64,000 nt of DNA from Eutreptiella sp. 'Long Island Sound 2002' (lineage: Eukaryota; Euglenozoa; Euglenophyceae; Eutreptiales; Eutreptiaceae): assembly GCA_964036045.1 (NCBI GenBank), contig OZ038379.1, forward strand, positions 119,165,206 through 119,229,205, read 5' to 3'. Position numbers and translations under genes: made by a program. Positions 39,827 to 49,538 of this stretch are shown here, piece by piece; position 1 is the stretch's first letter, and every line of letters begins with the position of its first letter. The notes beneath the pieces were generated by a model that was given only the letters and a program-made list of their open reading frames with translations, did no database searches and was not told where the DNA came from.

Positions 39827-42698
39827 TGGTAGCAGAGGCTACCTGAATGTTGTTCCTTTGGTGTCCCAACCACAGTTAGCTCCCCAGTACGGCCCCGTAG
39901 ACTCCGCCACCTCCGGAGACGTAACGATTACGCTGCCGTGGTGCTGTGCGAACGAGGCCTTGAGAGGAATGCCTTGCGCAACCCCAAATTGCCCAAGAAG
40001 GGCACAAATCAGCAGCTGTGGAGGCCCAGATTACAATCAAGATCCCAGTCGAAATTGGCCATCAAGCAGCTGGAATCTCCCAGCCTACGCCGATGGCAAC
40101 GCTCCGGTGGAGCTTACGGACCTGGCAGGTACTAATACTCCTTACCAATGTCCACATTTTGAGACCATCGACGCCGACATTGACGACATTGAGATGGGTG
40201 GTCCAGGTGAGGTACCTACCTATAATCGACCAGCCAATTGGGCACAATGGGACAACCATTTGTCTTCAGAAGTGACCCGTAACCTTGAGGCGCTTGAGGC
40301 CCTTTGTCTATTAGCCACGTCTAAGCTGATAGGACAAGAAAGAATCGCCTCTGATTTTTTATTCGAATATTTTTTCCTCCTTCAAGAAGAAATTAATACC
40401 AGGATGTGGTGGTGTTCTCAAGAAGATGACTCTTTTGCCATTTTTTTGCAGATCTGGGAGGCAAGCCCCTTCCCGAAGGAGAAGACCAAGGCACCTGTTG
40501 CCGGGCCCTCCGCCCCTCATCCCTCTGTTTCCATCCGCGACGATCTAGCCGCCGCGGTTGAGGAAGGAATTTTAGAGGCGGCCAGGCAGGCAAGCCTGGA
40601 AATTAGGGCTGAAGGAGCTCCCCAAGTGGACTCCTGGCTGCGAACCACTGAGATTAGCGGTCCGACAGCCTGCTCAGGCCCTTCAGGACACGGTATGTAC
40701 TGTCCTGCCGACTGCTCTTGCAGATTACAGCGAGATACTGAGCTCCAATTGCTCAAGGATCAAATGCAACTCATCATTCAAACGCTGGGAATTAAAGATC
40801 TTTTCAAGACCCACATGAGGTCTGAGGGCGCATCATCGGTGGAACAAACAACAGAACCGTCGGAGGAGGCGACAGAAATTTTTTCGATTGCTCCTTCGGT
40901 GGACTCTAAGACCACCGATGCAAGGATCAGCAGGACTAAGCTAAAGGAAAGGGTTACAATCTCTCGATCTCAGAGTAGGTCGGCGAAGGCTAGGACTGAG
41001 GCTCAGAATGCCAAGCGAACTGCCTCCCGTACTGCCCTTCCTGCTGCTGATTCCAATGCATTAGCCCAGATGTTGCTCGCCCAGACCCTCGCCGGAGCTG
41101 GTGTGGCTAATGATGCCGCCAAGGTGTCTGCTATTACGGCCGGTGTTGGGCTGGATTCACTTCTAAATCCTACTTCATTGCGACTTCGTCAGGTTGCCAA
41201 GCAACCGAAGTATAATGGGAACCCCAGACGTTGGCCTCAGTTCCAACGGGAATTTAAACTGTGGGTTAAGACTCAAAAACTCCAAGATGATCAGTTCCTG
41301 ATGGCCCTCCTGGACTGCCTTGAGGGAGCGCCGGCCAACACTTGGCTCAGGACCTGGAGTGATCGTGAGGATTCAAGTTCCCCCCTTACCTTTGATGAGG
41401 TGTGGGAACAGTTGGAGGTACGTGGATCCCGGCTGCCAGAGGACCATTACCACCAGATGTTGAAGAATTTTCCTTCGTTCTCGCGATTAATCTTGCACGA
41501 AGTGCAAGACAAGAGACAGCGCTTCTGGAATCTAGTGGAAGAATCTGAACATTCAGGCGAAAAATTTTCTAGTGCCGAGCTGAAAAATCTGATTTTTGAC
41601 AAGATCCCCTCCGAAACTGCCGCCACCCTTCGGAATAGACAGTCCGAAGAAAAGGTCAAGACCTGGTGGGCAGAGGTTGAAGGCTTTGATGCCTCGCCCA
41701 ACAGGTTTACGGTCAGGGAGGCACTTCAAAAGTGCTCCCCCACGTCGTTTTCCAAGGTGAAATTCACTGAAAACACGTGGAAAATCAAATTTAATGAACA
41801 CGAGGATCGGGACTTGTTTGTCCAAGTCCTCAACAAGGGAGTAAGTTTCCACGGCCATCGCCTGAAGGCCAGGAACTGGGTGTTTTCGTTCACCCCGCAG
41901 GAACTGTGGGAAGAGGTTGAACGGCTCGCTGACGCCGCCAATCAAAATTTCCATGAGGGTCTTGGGGGAAACAAGAATACCCAGCAAAACACCCAAAATG
42001 GGGCCCAAAAGGGCAACAAAAAGGTGAATGACACCCGGAATGTTCAGGATCATTGTAGCATCTGCCTTCTTTTAGGTTCTACGAACCGAGCTAAGACGCA
42101 TTCTACTGGTAATCACCGATGGTCTGCTTACGATCACAAGGTGATTGGTGAAAATGTCAGTAATTCGCAGAATTCAGACAGGAATGACAGACAGGTGCAT
42201 GGTGCAAAGGGGGGAAAGGGTAATCCGACCCCCTCCGGTGGAAACAAAAATACTGGAGGCCCTGGCGGGTCCCAAGGCAAAGGAAATCGGACTCCATCCG
42301 GCTCCGGTGGGCAGCCAAACGGCCAGACAAGTCCCAATGGCAACGCCGGAGGCGGAAATCGAAATCCAAGCCAAACCCCTCAATCCGGTACAAACAAAGG
42401 AAATGCTCCAGGATCACAGGGTAAAGGTAAGGGAAATCCTTCAGGAACCCCTTTCTCTGGTAAGGGCAGAGGGCGTGGCGACGGTGGTGGCCCATCATCC
42501 GGCGGCCGTGGCCGTGGACGTGGAAAGGGCAACCATCGTGTGGATCAGGTCTCAGGTGCAGATCAGGTGTCCGATGCGGATCGAGATTATGTCGAAAATG
42601 CCCTGAATCCAGCAGATGATCCGTTCCAAGATGAGTGGATCGACGAATCAGGCTGTGTCCACAATGTTAACGCAGGCACTGGAGGTCAGAACGCCTAG
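39663..42698 (+). CDS. gag: Ty3-2 Gag, starting inside the LTR
   Basis: 1,011 codons from ATG 39,663 to TAG 42,696-42,698. The first 55 codons are LTR sequence, and the frame then reads straight through the primer-binding site (residues F-H-G-S-R-G). The capsid-like region is about residues 505-720 (KQPKYNGNPRRWPQFQREFK, LDCLEGAPANTWLRTW, EDHYHQMLKNF, FDKIPSETAATLRNRQ). A possible metal site is HCSICLLLG...TH...H (about 42,050-42,115), not a classical CCHC knuckle. A Gly/Asn/Lys tail ends in RGRGRGKG. Pol follows in the same frame after the TAG, so expression by UAG readthrough is plausible. Confidence 0.85.
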   Translation: MDLASVVAALASVGVRVSGSTPNNNIQGDSSRACPTGLAGREPSGTLNDPGQHFHGSRGYLNVVPLVSQPQLAPQYGPVDSATSGDVTITLPWCCANEALRGMPCATPNCPRRAQISSCGGPDYNQDPSRNWPSSSWNLPAYADGNAPVELTDLAGTNTPYQCPHFETIDADIDDIEMGGPGEVPTYNRPANWAQWDNHLSSEVTRNLEALEALCLLATSKLIGQERIASDFLFEYFFLLQEEINTRMWWCSQEDDSFAIFLQIWEASPFPKEKTKAPVAGPSAPHPSVSIRDDLAAAVEEGILEAARQASLEIRAEGAPQVDSWLRTTEISGPTACSGPSGHGMYCPADCSCRLQRDTELQLLKDQMQLIIQTLGIKDLFKTHMRSEGASSVEQTTEPSEEATEIFSIAPSVDSKTTDARISRTKLKERVTISRSQSRSAKARTEAQNAKRTASRTALPAADSNALAQMLLAQTLAGAGVANDAAKVSAITAGVGLDSLLNPTSLRLRQVAKQPKYNGNPRRWPQFQREFKLWVKTQKLQDDQFLMALLDCLEGAPANTWLRTWSDREDSSSPLTFDEVWEQLEVRGSRLPEDHYHQMLKNFPSFSRLILHEVQDKRQRFWNLVEESEHSGEKFSSAELKNLIFDKIPSETAATLRNRQSEEKVKTWWAEVEGFDASPNRFTVREALQKCSPTSFSKVKFTENTWKIKFNEHEDRDLFVQVLNKGVSFHGHRLKARNWVFSFTPQELWEEVERLADAANQNFHEGLGGNKNTQQNTQNGAQKGNKKVNDTRNVQDHCSICLLLGSTNRAKTHSTGNHRWSAYDHKVIGENVSNSQNSDRNDRQVHGAKGGKGNPTPSGGNKNTGGPGGSQGKGNRTPSGSGGQPNGQTSPNGNAGGGNRNPSQTPQSGTNKGNAPGSQGKGKGNPSGTPFSGKGRGRGDGGGPSSGGRGRGRGKGNHRVDQVSGADQVSDADRDYVENALNPADDPFQDEWIDESGCVHNVNAGTGGQNA
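39827..39839 (+). promoter_or_regulatory. Ty3-2 primer-binding site
   Basis: TGGTAGCAGAGGC directly after the LTR matches the complement of an initiator tRNA-Met 3' end (CUCUGCUACCA). It lies within the gag reading frame. Confidence 0.75.
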
Positions 42699-45600
42699 GG
42701 GAGCCACGAAAATCGCCCCTCCCCAGGCGATTTCAGGCATGATCCCCAGATTCCAGATCGACCATTACTTGATGTAGGGTCGCTTGTCTCCTCTCCCCTG
42801 GATCCGGCAGCGGATCCTTCTGTTGTGGTGGACGAGGTTGGTGTACAGTCCAAGCACAGGGCCCGTCAGTTTGTCACAAAGCTGTGGGTCTCTGATTGCA
42901 AGGGAAATTTCCACCTCGCCACTTGTTTGTGTCACAATGGATCAGAGGTAAATCTCCAATCCAATTCATTCTTACCCGACGACTGCGTGTTTGAGTCGCC
43001 TCATCCTGTTACCCTCGAGGGAGTTTCTGGACATTCTCTCGCAGGTGGGCAACGCGGTTGTTATATATCAACTCATTTGGTCGCTCAAGACCTTTGGGAA
43101 GAGCAAAATGTGGAAGAAGTTGTCCTTAAGGATGACTACTTCTATCGTGCTGACATAAAGTATGACCTTTATTTGGGCCATCCTTGGCTTCGCAAGAACA
43201 GGGTAGCGCCCGTAGGTCATCGTCGTTGTTTTTTGCTGGAGTCAGGTCCCTTGGAGCGTCCTGAATTTCGTTTTTTGCACGCAGGGTTTAAAAGTGCAGA
43301 AGAATTTTTGAAGCAAAAAGTTACACCAAAATTTGGCGAAGATGTCACCATTGCTGAGGTGAATGGGAGTGTCGATTACTCCCAAGAGTTAGAATGTCTT
43401 CGTAGGGACTCCCAGCCACGACGCCCTTCGCGCTGGCACTCTTCATCCTACAGAGTTGTCGACAAATGGCGCGATGCAATTTGTGAATATTTTCATGAAC
43501 ACCATTCCTTTTGGCCACAGTATGATGCCTTTGCTAACCGTATGAACAAGCGCTTTGACAAGCACTTTAGCGACGCTTGGACCCATAAATGGGACAAGAA
43601 GTTGTGGATTAATCCTCCGTTTCACTTAATCCAGCAGGTCATCCACAAAATCAAGCAAGATAAAACCCAGGCAATTTTAGTTGTGCCCTTGTGGGACGAC
43701 AAGCCTTGGTTTCAGGAATTACAAGACATTTGTGTAGATTACATCGAACTTCCCAGGAAGATTAAGCTGTATGCCAGGGACGACACAGGTCCCCTGCCAC
43801 AGCGGTCCTGGAGTTCGCTTGCATTCCTGGTGGATGGAAAGCTTTCTGACTCTAATTCTGCTGATTCTGGTACTGATTCTTGTGTTGGGTCTGAATCTGA
43901 GGTTGAGCGTGGTACTGATGATGAATCTATTTTTTCTGATTTTTGTCCGTCAGATACCCAAGGTGATTCAACGTCCAATGGATCCGCCTCGTCTCCCTCT
44001 TCCCAAATACGATCGACATCGAAAAGAATCTTCAGTGCACGGGCGAAGAAAAATTCCAAATCGCGCCGCAAATTCAGAGTTTTTTATGAAAAACCCCCTG
44101 TGGAAGCTTTCATGGATCCTTTCGAGGAGCTGGATCACGAAGAGAATCTCTGGGATTTCGACACACGACCCACCTATCTTCAAGAGGCAGTTGATACGGA
44201 CCTGTTTAGGGACATCCGTAAGAAGATTCTTCCTGCCAAAGCCGAAGAAGTCGCCAAAGTTTTTTCTACAGTAATTCCTGGCGATCAGGTGGACACTGAA
44301 TTGTGTTCCAAGTCCAGAGAAAAGATTTTTGAGGAACGGAAGGACACAACCCTTTCAGGGAAGCTGATCAAAGACCCCCCTGTCCGTGGACAGTTCGGTG
44401 AAGCCTTCATCGACCTTCGTGAAGGGTACAAGGCGAAGAAACAGCGCCCTTATGAAAATCATGGACACAAACATGAGATACTCAGAAAAATCATCGAGAG
44501 AAATCTCAGGGAATTTGGTTGGCTTGAGGGTTGTATGACCAGCGAATGGTGCTGTGCACCCTTCACAGTCCCGAAGCCACCGCCTGCAGACCAGAACACT
44601 ATTGATGGTTGGCGAATGGTGGTTGATTTCCGCAATCTCAACGCCGAAACCAAGGCGGATTCGCACCCCCTGCCCCTCATTGAGGAGGAAATCGCCAAGA
44701 GGGCGAGAGGTCGTTTGTTTTCTGTGCTGGATCTCCGTCACGGCTTTCACCAAATGCCGTTGAGGAAGGACAGCCGACCCCTCACCTGTATGTGCACGCC
44801 ATGTGGCCCAGTCCAGTGGACAGTCATGCCCATGGGCCTGAAGAATGCCCCTTCATTTTTTCAAAGAATGATGGAAGATGTGCTTTTTTCAGCTCATCCT
44901 GAGCTTCGTGCCTTCGTGAGCGTGTACATAGATGACATAATCATCGCGACGGAAGGGGAGGGACTGACCGAAGCCGAGCTGGTGGCCCTACATGAGAAGC
45001 AGCTGAACCAAGTTTTAGACATTCTTGACGCCAATCAGCTGATTTGTGGGCCAAAGAAGGGAAATTTTTTTTTAAAATCAGTCGAATTTTGTGGTTCTCT
45101 CCTAGAGAATGGCACCCGACGACCCAGTCCAGGGAAGCTCGTCGCTATTCAGAAGTGGAAGCGCCCTGAGACGATCACGGAGTTGAGAGGATTCCTGGGT
45201 TGTTGCAATTTTTACCACACTTTTGTGCCGAATTATGCCAAATTTGCTGCCCCCCTCACTGAATTATTGAAGGTAGGGAGAGATGCGGGCAAGGCAGGTT
45301 CAAAGGTTCGTGTCAAGTGGACTGACGAGTGCGAGGAGGCCTTCCATCACTTGAAGGCGGCCCTCTGTGAAGTCGCCACGTTGCATGTGCCCCAATTTGA
45401 CCGACCCTTCTACATTAGAACCGACGCTTCTAGGTACGCGATCGGAGCTGTTCTCGAACAGGTTGATGAAGCCACCGGCGATCATTACCCTCTTGCATTT
45501 TGGTCTCAGAAGCTAGCCCCACGCCAAATGCAATGGTCGCCGCGTGAGCAAGAAACATATGCCATCATCTGTGCTTTAAAAAAGTACCAATCGTGGGTTG

Positions 45601-45704
45601 GCACCAATCGAGTCGAGGTCCTGACGGATCATCGATCTCTGGAGTATCGGGCCACCGAACACATTGATACTGTCGCGAGCCCAGCTGGTCGACGGGCCAG
45701 ATAG
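42699..45704 (+). CDS. pol: Ty3-2 Pol part 1: protease-like, methyltransferase-like, RT, RNase H
   Basis: In frame with gag after TAG 42,696. Protease-like region: CLCHNGSEVNL where D-(S/T)-G is expected, so the catalytic Asp is His, followed by YDLYLGHPWL. MT-like domain at about 43,480-43,780: YDAFANRMNKRFDKHF, KLWINPPFHL (N-P-P-F), AILVVPLWDDKPWF. RT: WRMVVDFRNLN, SVLDLRHGFHQMPL, TVMPMGLKNAPSFFQ, and Y-I-D-D at 44,925-44,936. RNase H: YIRTDASRYAIGAVL, SPREQETYAI, VLTDHRSLEY. The frame meets TAG 45,702-45,704 in RRAR-TAG-HEFL, a place where Trp is usual in related elements. This suggests a G-to-A nonsense change. Confidence 0.9.
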   Translation, partial: GSHENRPSPGDFRHDPQIPDRPLLDVGSLVSSPLDPAADPSVVVDEVGVQSKHRARQFVTKLWVSDCKGNFHLATCLCHNGSEVNLQSNSFLPDDCVFESPHPVTLEGVSGHSLAGGQRGCYISTHLVAQDLWEEQNVEEVVLKDDYFYRADIKYDLYLGHPWLRKNRVAPVGHRRCFLLESGPLERPEFRFLHAGFKSAEEFLKQKVTPKFGEDVTIAEVNGSVDYSQELECLRRDSQPRRPSRWHSSSYRVVDKWRDAICEYFHEHHSFWPQYDAFANRMNKRFDKHFSDAWTHKWDKKLWINPPFHLIQQVIHKIKQDKTQAILVVPLWDDKPWFQELQDICVDYIELPRKIKLYARDDTGPLPQRSWSSLAFLVDGKLSDSNSADSGTDSCVGSESEVERGTDDESIFSDFCPSDTQGDSTSNGSASSPSSQIRSTSKRIFSARAKKNSKSRRKFRVFYEKPPVEAFMDPFEELDHEENLWDFDTRPTYLQEAVDTDLFRDIRKKILPAKAEEVAKVFSTVIPGDQVDTELCSKSREKIFEERKDTTLSGKLIKDPPVRGQFGEAFIDLREGYKAKKQRPYENHGHKHEILRKIIERNLREFGWLEGCMTSEWCCAPFTVPKPPPADQNTIDGWRMVVDFRNLNAETKADSHPLPLIEEEIAKRARGRLFSVLDLRHGFHQMPLRKDSRPLTCMCTPCGPVQWTVMPMGLKNAPSFFQRMMEDVLFSAHPELRAFVSVYIDDIIIATEGEGLTEAELVALHEKQLNQVLDILDANQLICGPKKGNFFLKSVEFCGSLLENGTRRPSPGKLVAIQKWKRPETITELRGFLGCCNFYHTFVPNYAKFAAPLTELLKVGRDAGKAGSKVRVKWTDECEEAFHHLKAALCEVATLHVPQFDRPFYIRTDASRYAIGAVLEQVDEATGDHYPLAFWSQKLAPRQMQWSPREQETYAIICALKKYQSWVGTNRVEVLTDHRSLEYRATEHIDTVASPAGRRAR
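43480..43785 (+). other. N6-adenine methyltransferase-like domain in Ty3-2 Pol
   Basis: Between protease and RT. KLWINPPF carries the (D/N)-P-P-(Y/F) motif IV of amino-methyltransferases. It is preceded by YDAFANRMNKRFDKHFSDAW and followed by a beta-strand block, AILVVPLW, and WF. DIRS-type elements encode a similar domain after RT; here it precedes RT. No convincing SAM-binding glycine motif is visible in this stretch, so activity is uncertain. Confidence 0.55.
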
Positions 45705-47882
45705 CACGAATTTCTCTCTCTGTTTGACCTCCATGTGTCGTATTTGCCTGGAAAACATAACACGGTAGCGGATGCTCTGAGCCGATGGGCTTACCCCGCC
45801 TCAGAGGGGCTGCAAAGTACCAACATCCATGGTACGGAGCAGGACCGCCATGTCATCATCGAATGGGATCAGGAAGAAAAAAAGCTCATTCGACGTGCAT
45901 GCATGCAATGCGCTGTTAAACAACACGCATTACCGTGTCACGACATCACGGCCATCACAGATCCGGCGCATGCTCATGAGATCTGCACCAAAACACTGAA
46001 AGTCGTGGAGAAAGTCACCGATCCCTCCTCAGGGAGTGTGAAACGGTTTGACTATACCCGACGAGTAAGTCGATTTTGGTTGATCCAGGGCATTAAGCGT
46101 CGAGATCCGGCCAACACTCCACCCCTGCCGAAGGATTCCCTTATCATCCGTGACTGGACGTCCGATTACCTGCAGGATCCCATGTTTAAAGAGGTCTTTG
46201 GAAATCTCAAATCCAAAGATGCTCACAGGGATGGGATTTTTTCTGAGTACTCGTTGGATGGGGGGAAGCTGTGGATGGAGGGTAAATTGTGTGTGCCAGA
46301 CGCCCTAGCCCCCCGAGTGTTAAACTGGTGGCACAAATGGGAGTCCCCCCACGCACATGGCCGTCGACTGTGGTCGATGATTAAACATAGGTTGTTTGGC
46401 TCACGGCTATATACTCACTGCATGAAAGTAGCCGCCGGATGTGCCCAATGTGCTGTCTCGACGCCCCCCAGCGCGAAGAAGCACGGCCATCTGAGGCCTC
46501 ATCCTATTCCGGAGCGCCTCTTTAACAGAGTCACCAGTGATTTCTTCTATCTCGGTGAGCTCGATGACGAAGAGTGCCATTGGACGAATAAAAAAGTCAA
46601 TGGTGTGCTCCTTATTCAGTGCCGTCATTCCGGCTACATTCAAGTGTTGCCTTGCAACATTGAGTCGATGACTGGCAAGGCTGCCGCCAAATGGTGCGCG
46701 CAGACCTGGATGGGAGGTTGGGACGTCCCATCCGAGGTGGTGACGGATTCAGGCAAAGAGTACACCTCCGAATGGTGGAGAGAATTATGTGCTCGCCTTG
46801 GAATCCACCACCTGCGATGTGAAATCCACTCGCATCGAGCGCTGCCTGGTGAAAGAGCCGGCCGCTCAATTATTAATATGCTTCGTAAGGAGCTCGCGAG
46901 TGAAAAGGATTTCCATTGGATGGAAGTTCTCTTCGCATTGCTTCGCCGTTACCACAACACGCCTTTGTATCATGGCCTTTCTCCAAATGAAATTGTCTTT
47001 GGACGAAAGAAGTGTTGGTGGAACATGCCGTTGAATAATCCTCGCCCCTGTAAGGATGCTTCGTTGTTTTTGGACGAAGTCCAACGAGCAGATAAAACTG
47101 TGTCGAAATTAATCGAGAAGCATCAAGCTGACTGGCTTTGGGTCCAGAATCAAGGCCGAAAAAACCCTCACAATTTTGAAGTCGATGATCGAGTTTGGCT
47201 TCCAAAATCCGAAACCACCCTGGACGGAGATGACAAGCTTCTTCCCTTGTGGGAGGGGCCATTCGCTGTCACAGCGCGTCTTGGTGAGAACAGGTGGAGG
47301 ATTCGTGTGGATGTCAGCAGGGAAATTGACGTTTCGGGCGATCGCCTCAAGAGAGAGATCCCCTCCCCCAAGGATCGGGTTAAACCCCTTTTTTGGACTG
47401 CGAAACATTTGTCTGATCGGGTCATCGAAGGGGGGAAGTACGAACTCAAGAGGATTGTTGAAGCAAGACGTGACGCCAAGGGCGAATGGGAATTTCTGTG
47501 TGAGTGGAGGGGCTTTGATTCCAGTCACAACAACTGGGAACCAGCCCAATCTTTTGTCCATGGATACACCAAGGGGTTCATCGACTTCCTGAAGAAGCAC
47601 CCCGAAATTGGAGTACTCCTGACAGACTGTCTGTCGAAACCAGACAGACAAGTGGAGAGCGACGGAAAACGACCTGTGGTGAATCGAGATCCAGCCTTTT
47701 ACGGCCCTCAGCAGCCACATTCCAGGGCTGATCCGTCGATCCCCCCTCCTGCGGTCAGGCCAGCCCAGGAGCCAAATGAGGACCAAGCTTCAAGTTCGGC
47801 CGCTGATTTGCAGCGTCCAAGCCGTACGAGGGCCAGGCCAGACAGGTTGGTGGTCACATGTATTCGTGCTTGGCCGAATTGA
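45705..47882 (+). CDS. pol: Ty3-2 Pol part 2: RNase H end, integrase, chromodomain
   Basis: Same frame after TAG 45,702. It opens with the RNase H end (HVSYLPGKHNTVADALSRWA). Integrase zinc site H-H-C-C (WWHKWESPHAHG...HCMKVAAGCAQC, about 46,330-46,450). The catalytic triad is Asp in VTSDFFYLG (about 46,530), Asp in VVTDSGKEYTSEWW (about 46,740) and Glu in LPGERAGRSI (about 46,850). The chromodomain near 47,440-47,560 has YELKRIVEARRDAKGEWEFL and WRGFDSSHNNWEPA. A Pro/Gln-rich tail ends at TGA 47,880. It inserts cDNA into host chromatin. Confidence 0.92.
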   Translation, partial: HEFLSLFDLHVSYLPGKHNTVADALSRWAYPASEGLQSTNIHGTEQDRHVIIEWDQEEKKLIRRACMQCAVKQHALPCHDITAITDPAHAHEICTKTLKVVEKVTDPSSGSVKRFDYTRRVSRFWLIQGIKRRDPANTPPLPKDSLIIRDWTSDYLQDPMFKEVFGNLKSKDAHRDGIFSEYSLDGGKLWMEGKLCVPDALAPRVLNWWHKWESPHAHGRRLWSMIKHRLFGSRLYTHCMKVAAGCAQCAVSTPPSAKKHGHLRPHPIPERLFNRVTSDFFYLGELDDEECHWTNKKVNGVLLIQCRHSGYIQVLPCNIESMTGKAAAKWCAQTWMGGWDVPSEVVTDSGKEYTSEWWRELCARLGIHHLRCEIHSHRALPGERAGRSIINMLRKELASEKDFHWMEVLFALLRRYHNTPLYHGLSPNEIVFGRKKCWWNMPLNNPRPCKDASLFLDEVQRADKTVSKLIEKHQADWLWVQNQGRKNPHNFEVDDRVWLPKSETTLDGDDKLLPLWEGPFAVTARLGENRWRIRVDVSREIDVSGDRLKREIPSPKDRVKPLFWTAKHLSDRVIEGGKYELKRIVEARRDAKGEWEFLCEWRGFDSSHNNWEPAQSFVHGYTKGFIDFLKKHPEIGVLLTDCLSKPDRQVESDGKRPVVNRDPAFYGPQQPHSRADPSIPPPAVRPAQEPNEDQASSSAADLQRPSRTRARPDRLVVTCIRAWPN

Positions 47883-49538
47883 GAAAGCCATCCTACCACA
47901 TTCTGCTCAATCCACTGTTCATTCTTTCTGTTTATGTCATGATGTGGAGAACTGTGAATGTTTGATAATTTGACGTCAATCAACCAATTTTTCTTTGGTC
48001 TCCGTTCGGTAACGTATCGAAAGTCGAAAACCGAACGCCACGGAGTGTGCTGCCGTGTTCAGAAAAAACCAAACTCAGGCTTAATTCAGGCAGATTCGGG
48101 GTGATCTCGTCTCTGTTGGTCTGTGCATCTTTGGAATTTGGCTACTCGTGCAGATGGAAGCAAATGTACATAATCAAAACGCTGGCCAGCGACATTCACC
48201 CCTACAGGCACCCCCTGTAGTACTGGCTGCACCAGATGCGACGCCAGGAACTCAGATCTTACCTTCATTTGCTGTGATGCTGACGCCAAAGTCCAGATTC
48301 AGATCCAGGATCCTCAAATTTACCTTGAATTTCTCAGGTTTGTCCATCATTCTGCCACTGTTATGCAAAAGCCAGACGTCAATTGTTCAGACAACCTTCA
48401 CATAAGAGCTCTAGGGACTTCTAAAAGCAACCTCTGAAGTCCGTAAGCTTCGTTGTATTTTTGGCACACGCCAATGTGAGCTCAATCCGACCTGAAACTG
48501 TCGAAAATGGTGAATTCAAGTGTCTTGTGGGACTCCATCGAAAGATTGGCCTTGTCCAAGTCGATTGACACCACCGCCACTGTAAATTCGGTGTCTCTCA
48601 GTTATATACTGTCAGTAAAGCGCCTTCAGCGAACCTTCGGCGCGTTACATGCCAAGGATCCAGGGCCAGCATGTCCCATCATGATGCATCATCACATGAT
48701 CCAGATTTTCATAGAATCTGTTGGATGCTCGCGAACCAACGTGCCGGAAAGCACAATTGAGCTGAATAAACGACAATATATATTAACTTTAGTCTAAACG
48801 AAAGTGTTAGTAGTTTCAGTTCTAGACATTCCGCTGCATTTCACTTTCATCTTAGGGAATTTGTTGATTTTAGGACAATTTAGTTTGATTTCCTTGTTAT
48901 CTCCTCTCATTCCTCGAAGATCTGTTTAGATCTATGTGCACAGAAAAACACCCTAACCTTCCGTGATTCACTTAGGGTCTGTAGACTACATTTGTATTTG
49001 TTTTCCCTCTCTGTGATTGTTTAATCTCCTTCATCTCTGCCCAAATTCATTCTCATTTTGCTGAATCTTGTGATCATCCACCAGATGCGCCAATTCTGAC
49101 CCACATGCTGCACTTTTCAGAACGAGAAAAGCGGGATTAACACGATGTAGAGTTCGGCGAGGACACCGTAGCGTGCCCGCGACAGCGAAACTGTGCCAGA
49201 GCGCTGAGATGTCACTCCATTTCTTGATTCCCCCACTCAATTCACCAATAATCTACCTCATTCTCAACCAATGCATGGTTTGGTATCGATTCTCGATACG
49301 TTTACATGCTTTTTAGCCCTTGACCTAATGTTTTACTGCACGGAGGACTGTTCGTCACTTCTCATTCTGTCTCATTTCAGGTTCATCCATCCTGATTCAG
49401 TGCCAATTCAGCCCAAATCAGGTCAGATCAAGCAGATTTCGCCCCATCGAGGCTACATTTCTATTTTTTCTGGGACTTACCCGCACTACGTTCTTCGTTG
49501 ACGTAGCGACACACCCCAGTGTGTTTTTGGAGGGGGAG
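47883..49538 (+). other. Ty3-2 3' untranslated region with purine tract
   Basis: 1.65 kb without a convincing ORF. GGAGGGGGAG at 49,529-49,538 next to the 3' LTR is the polypurine tract. Confidence 0.7.

Noticed and set aside
42696-45704. Reading Ty3-2 TAG codons as proof of a changed genetic code
   Set aside because: The TAG at 45,702 stands where Trp is expected, so at least one is a plain nonsense mutation.
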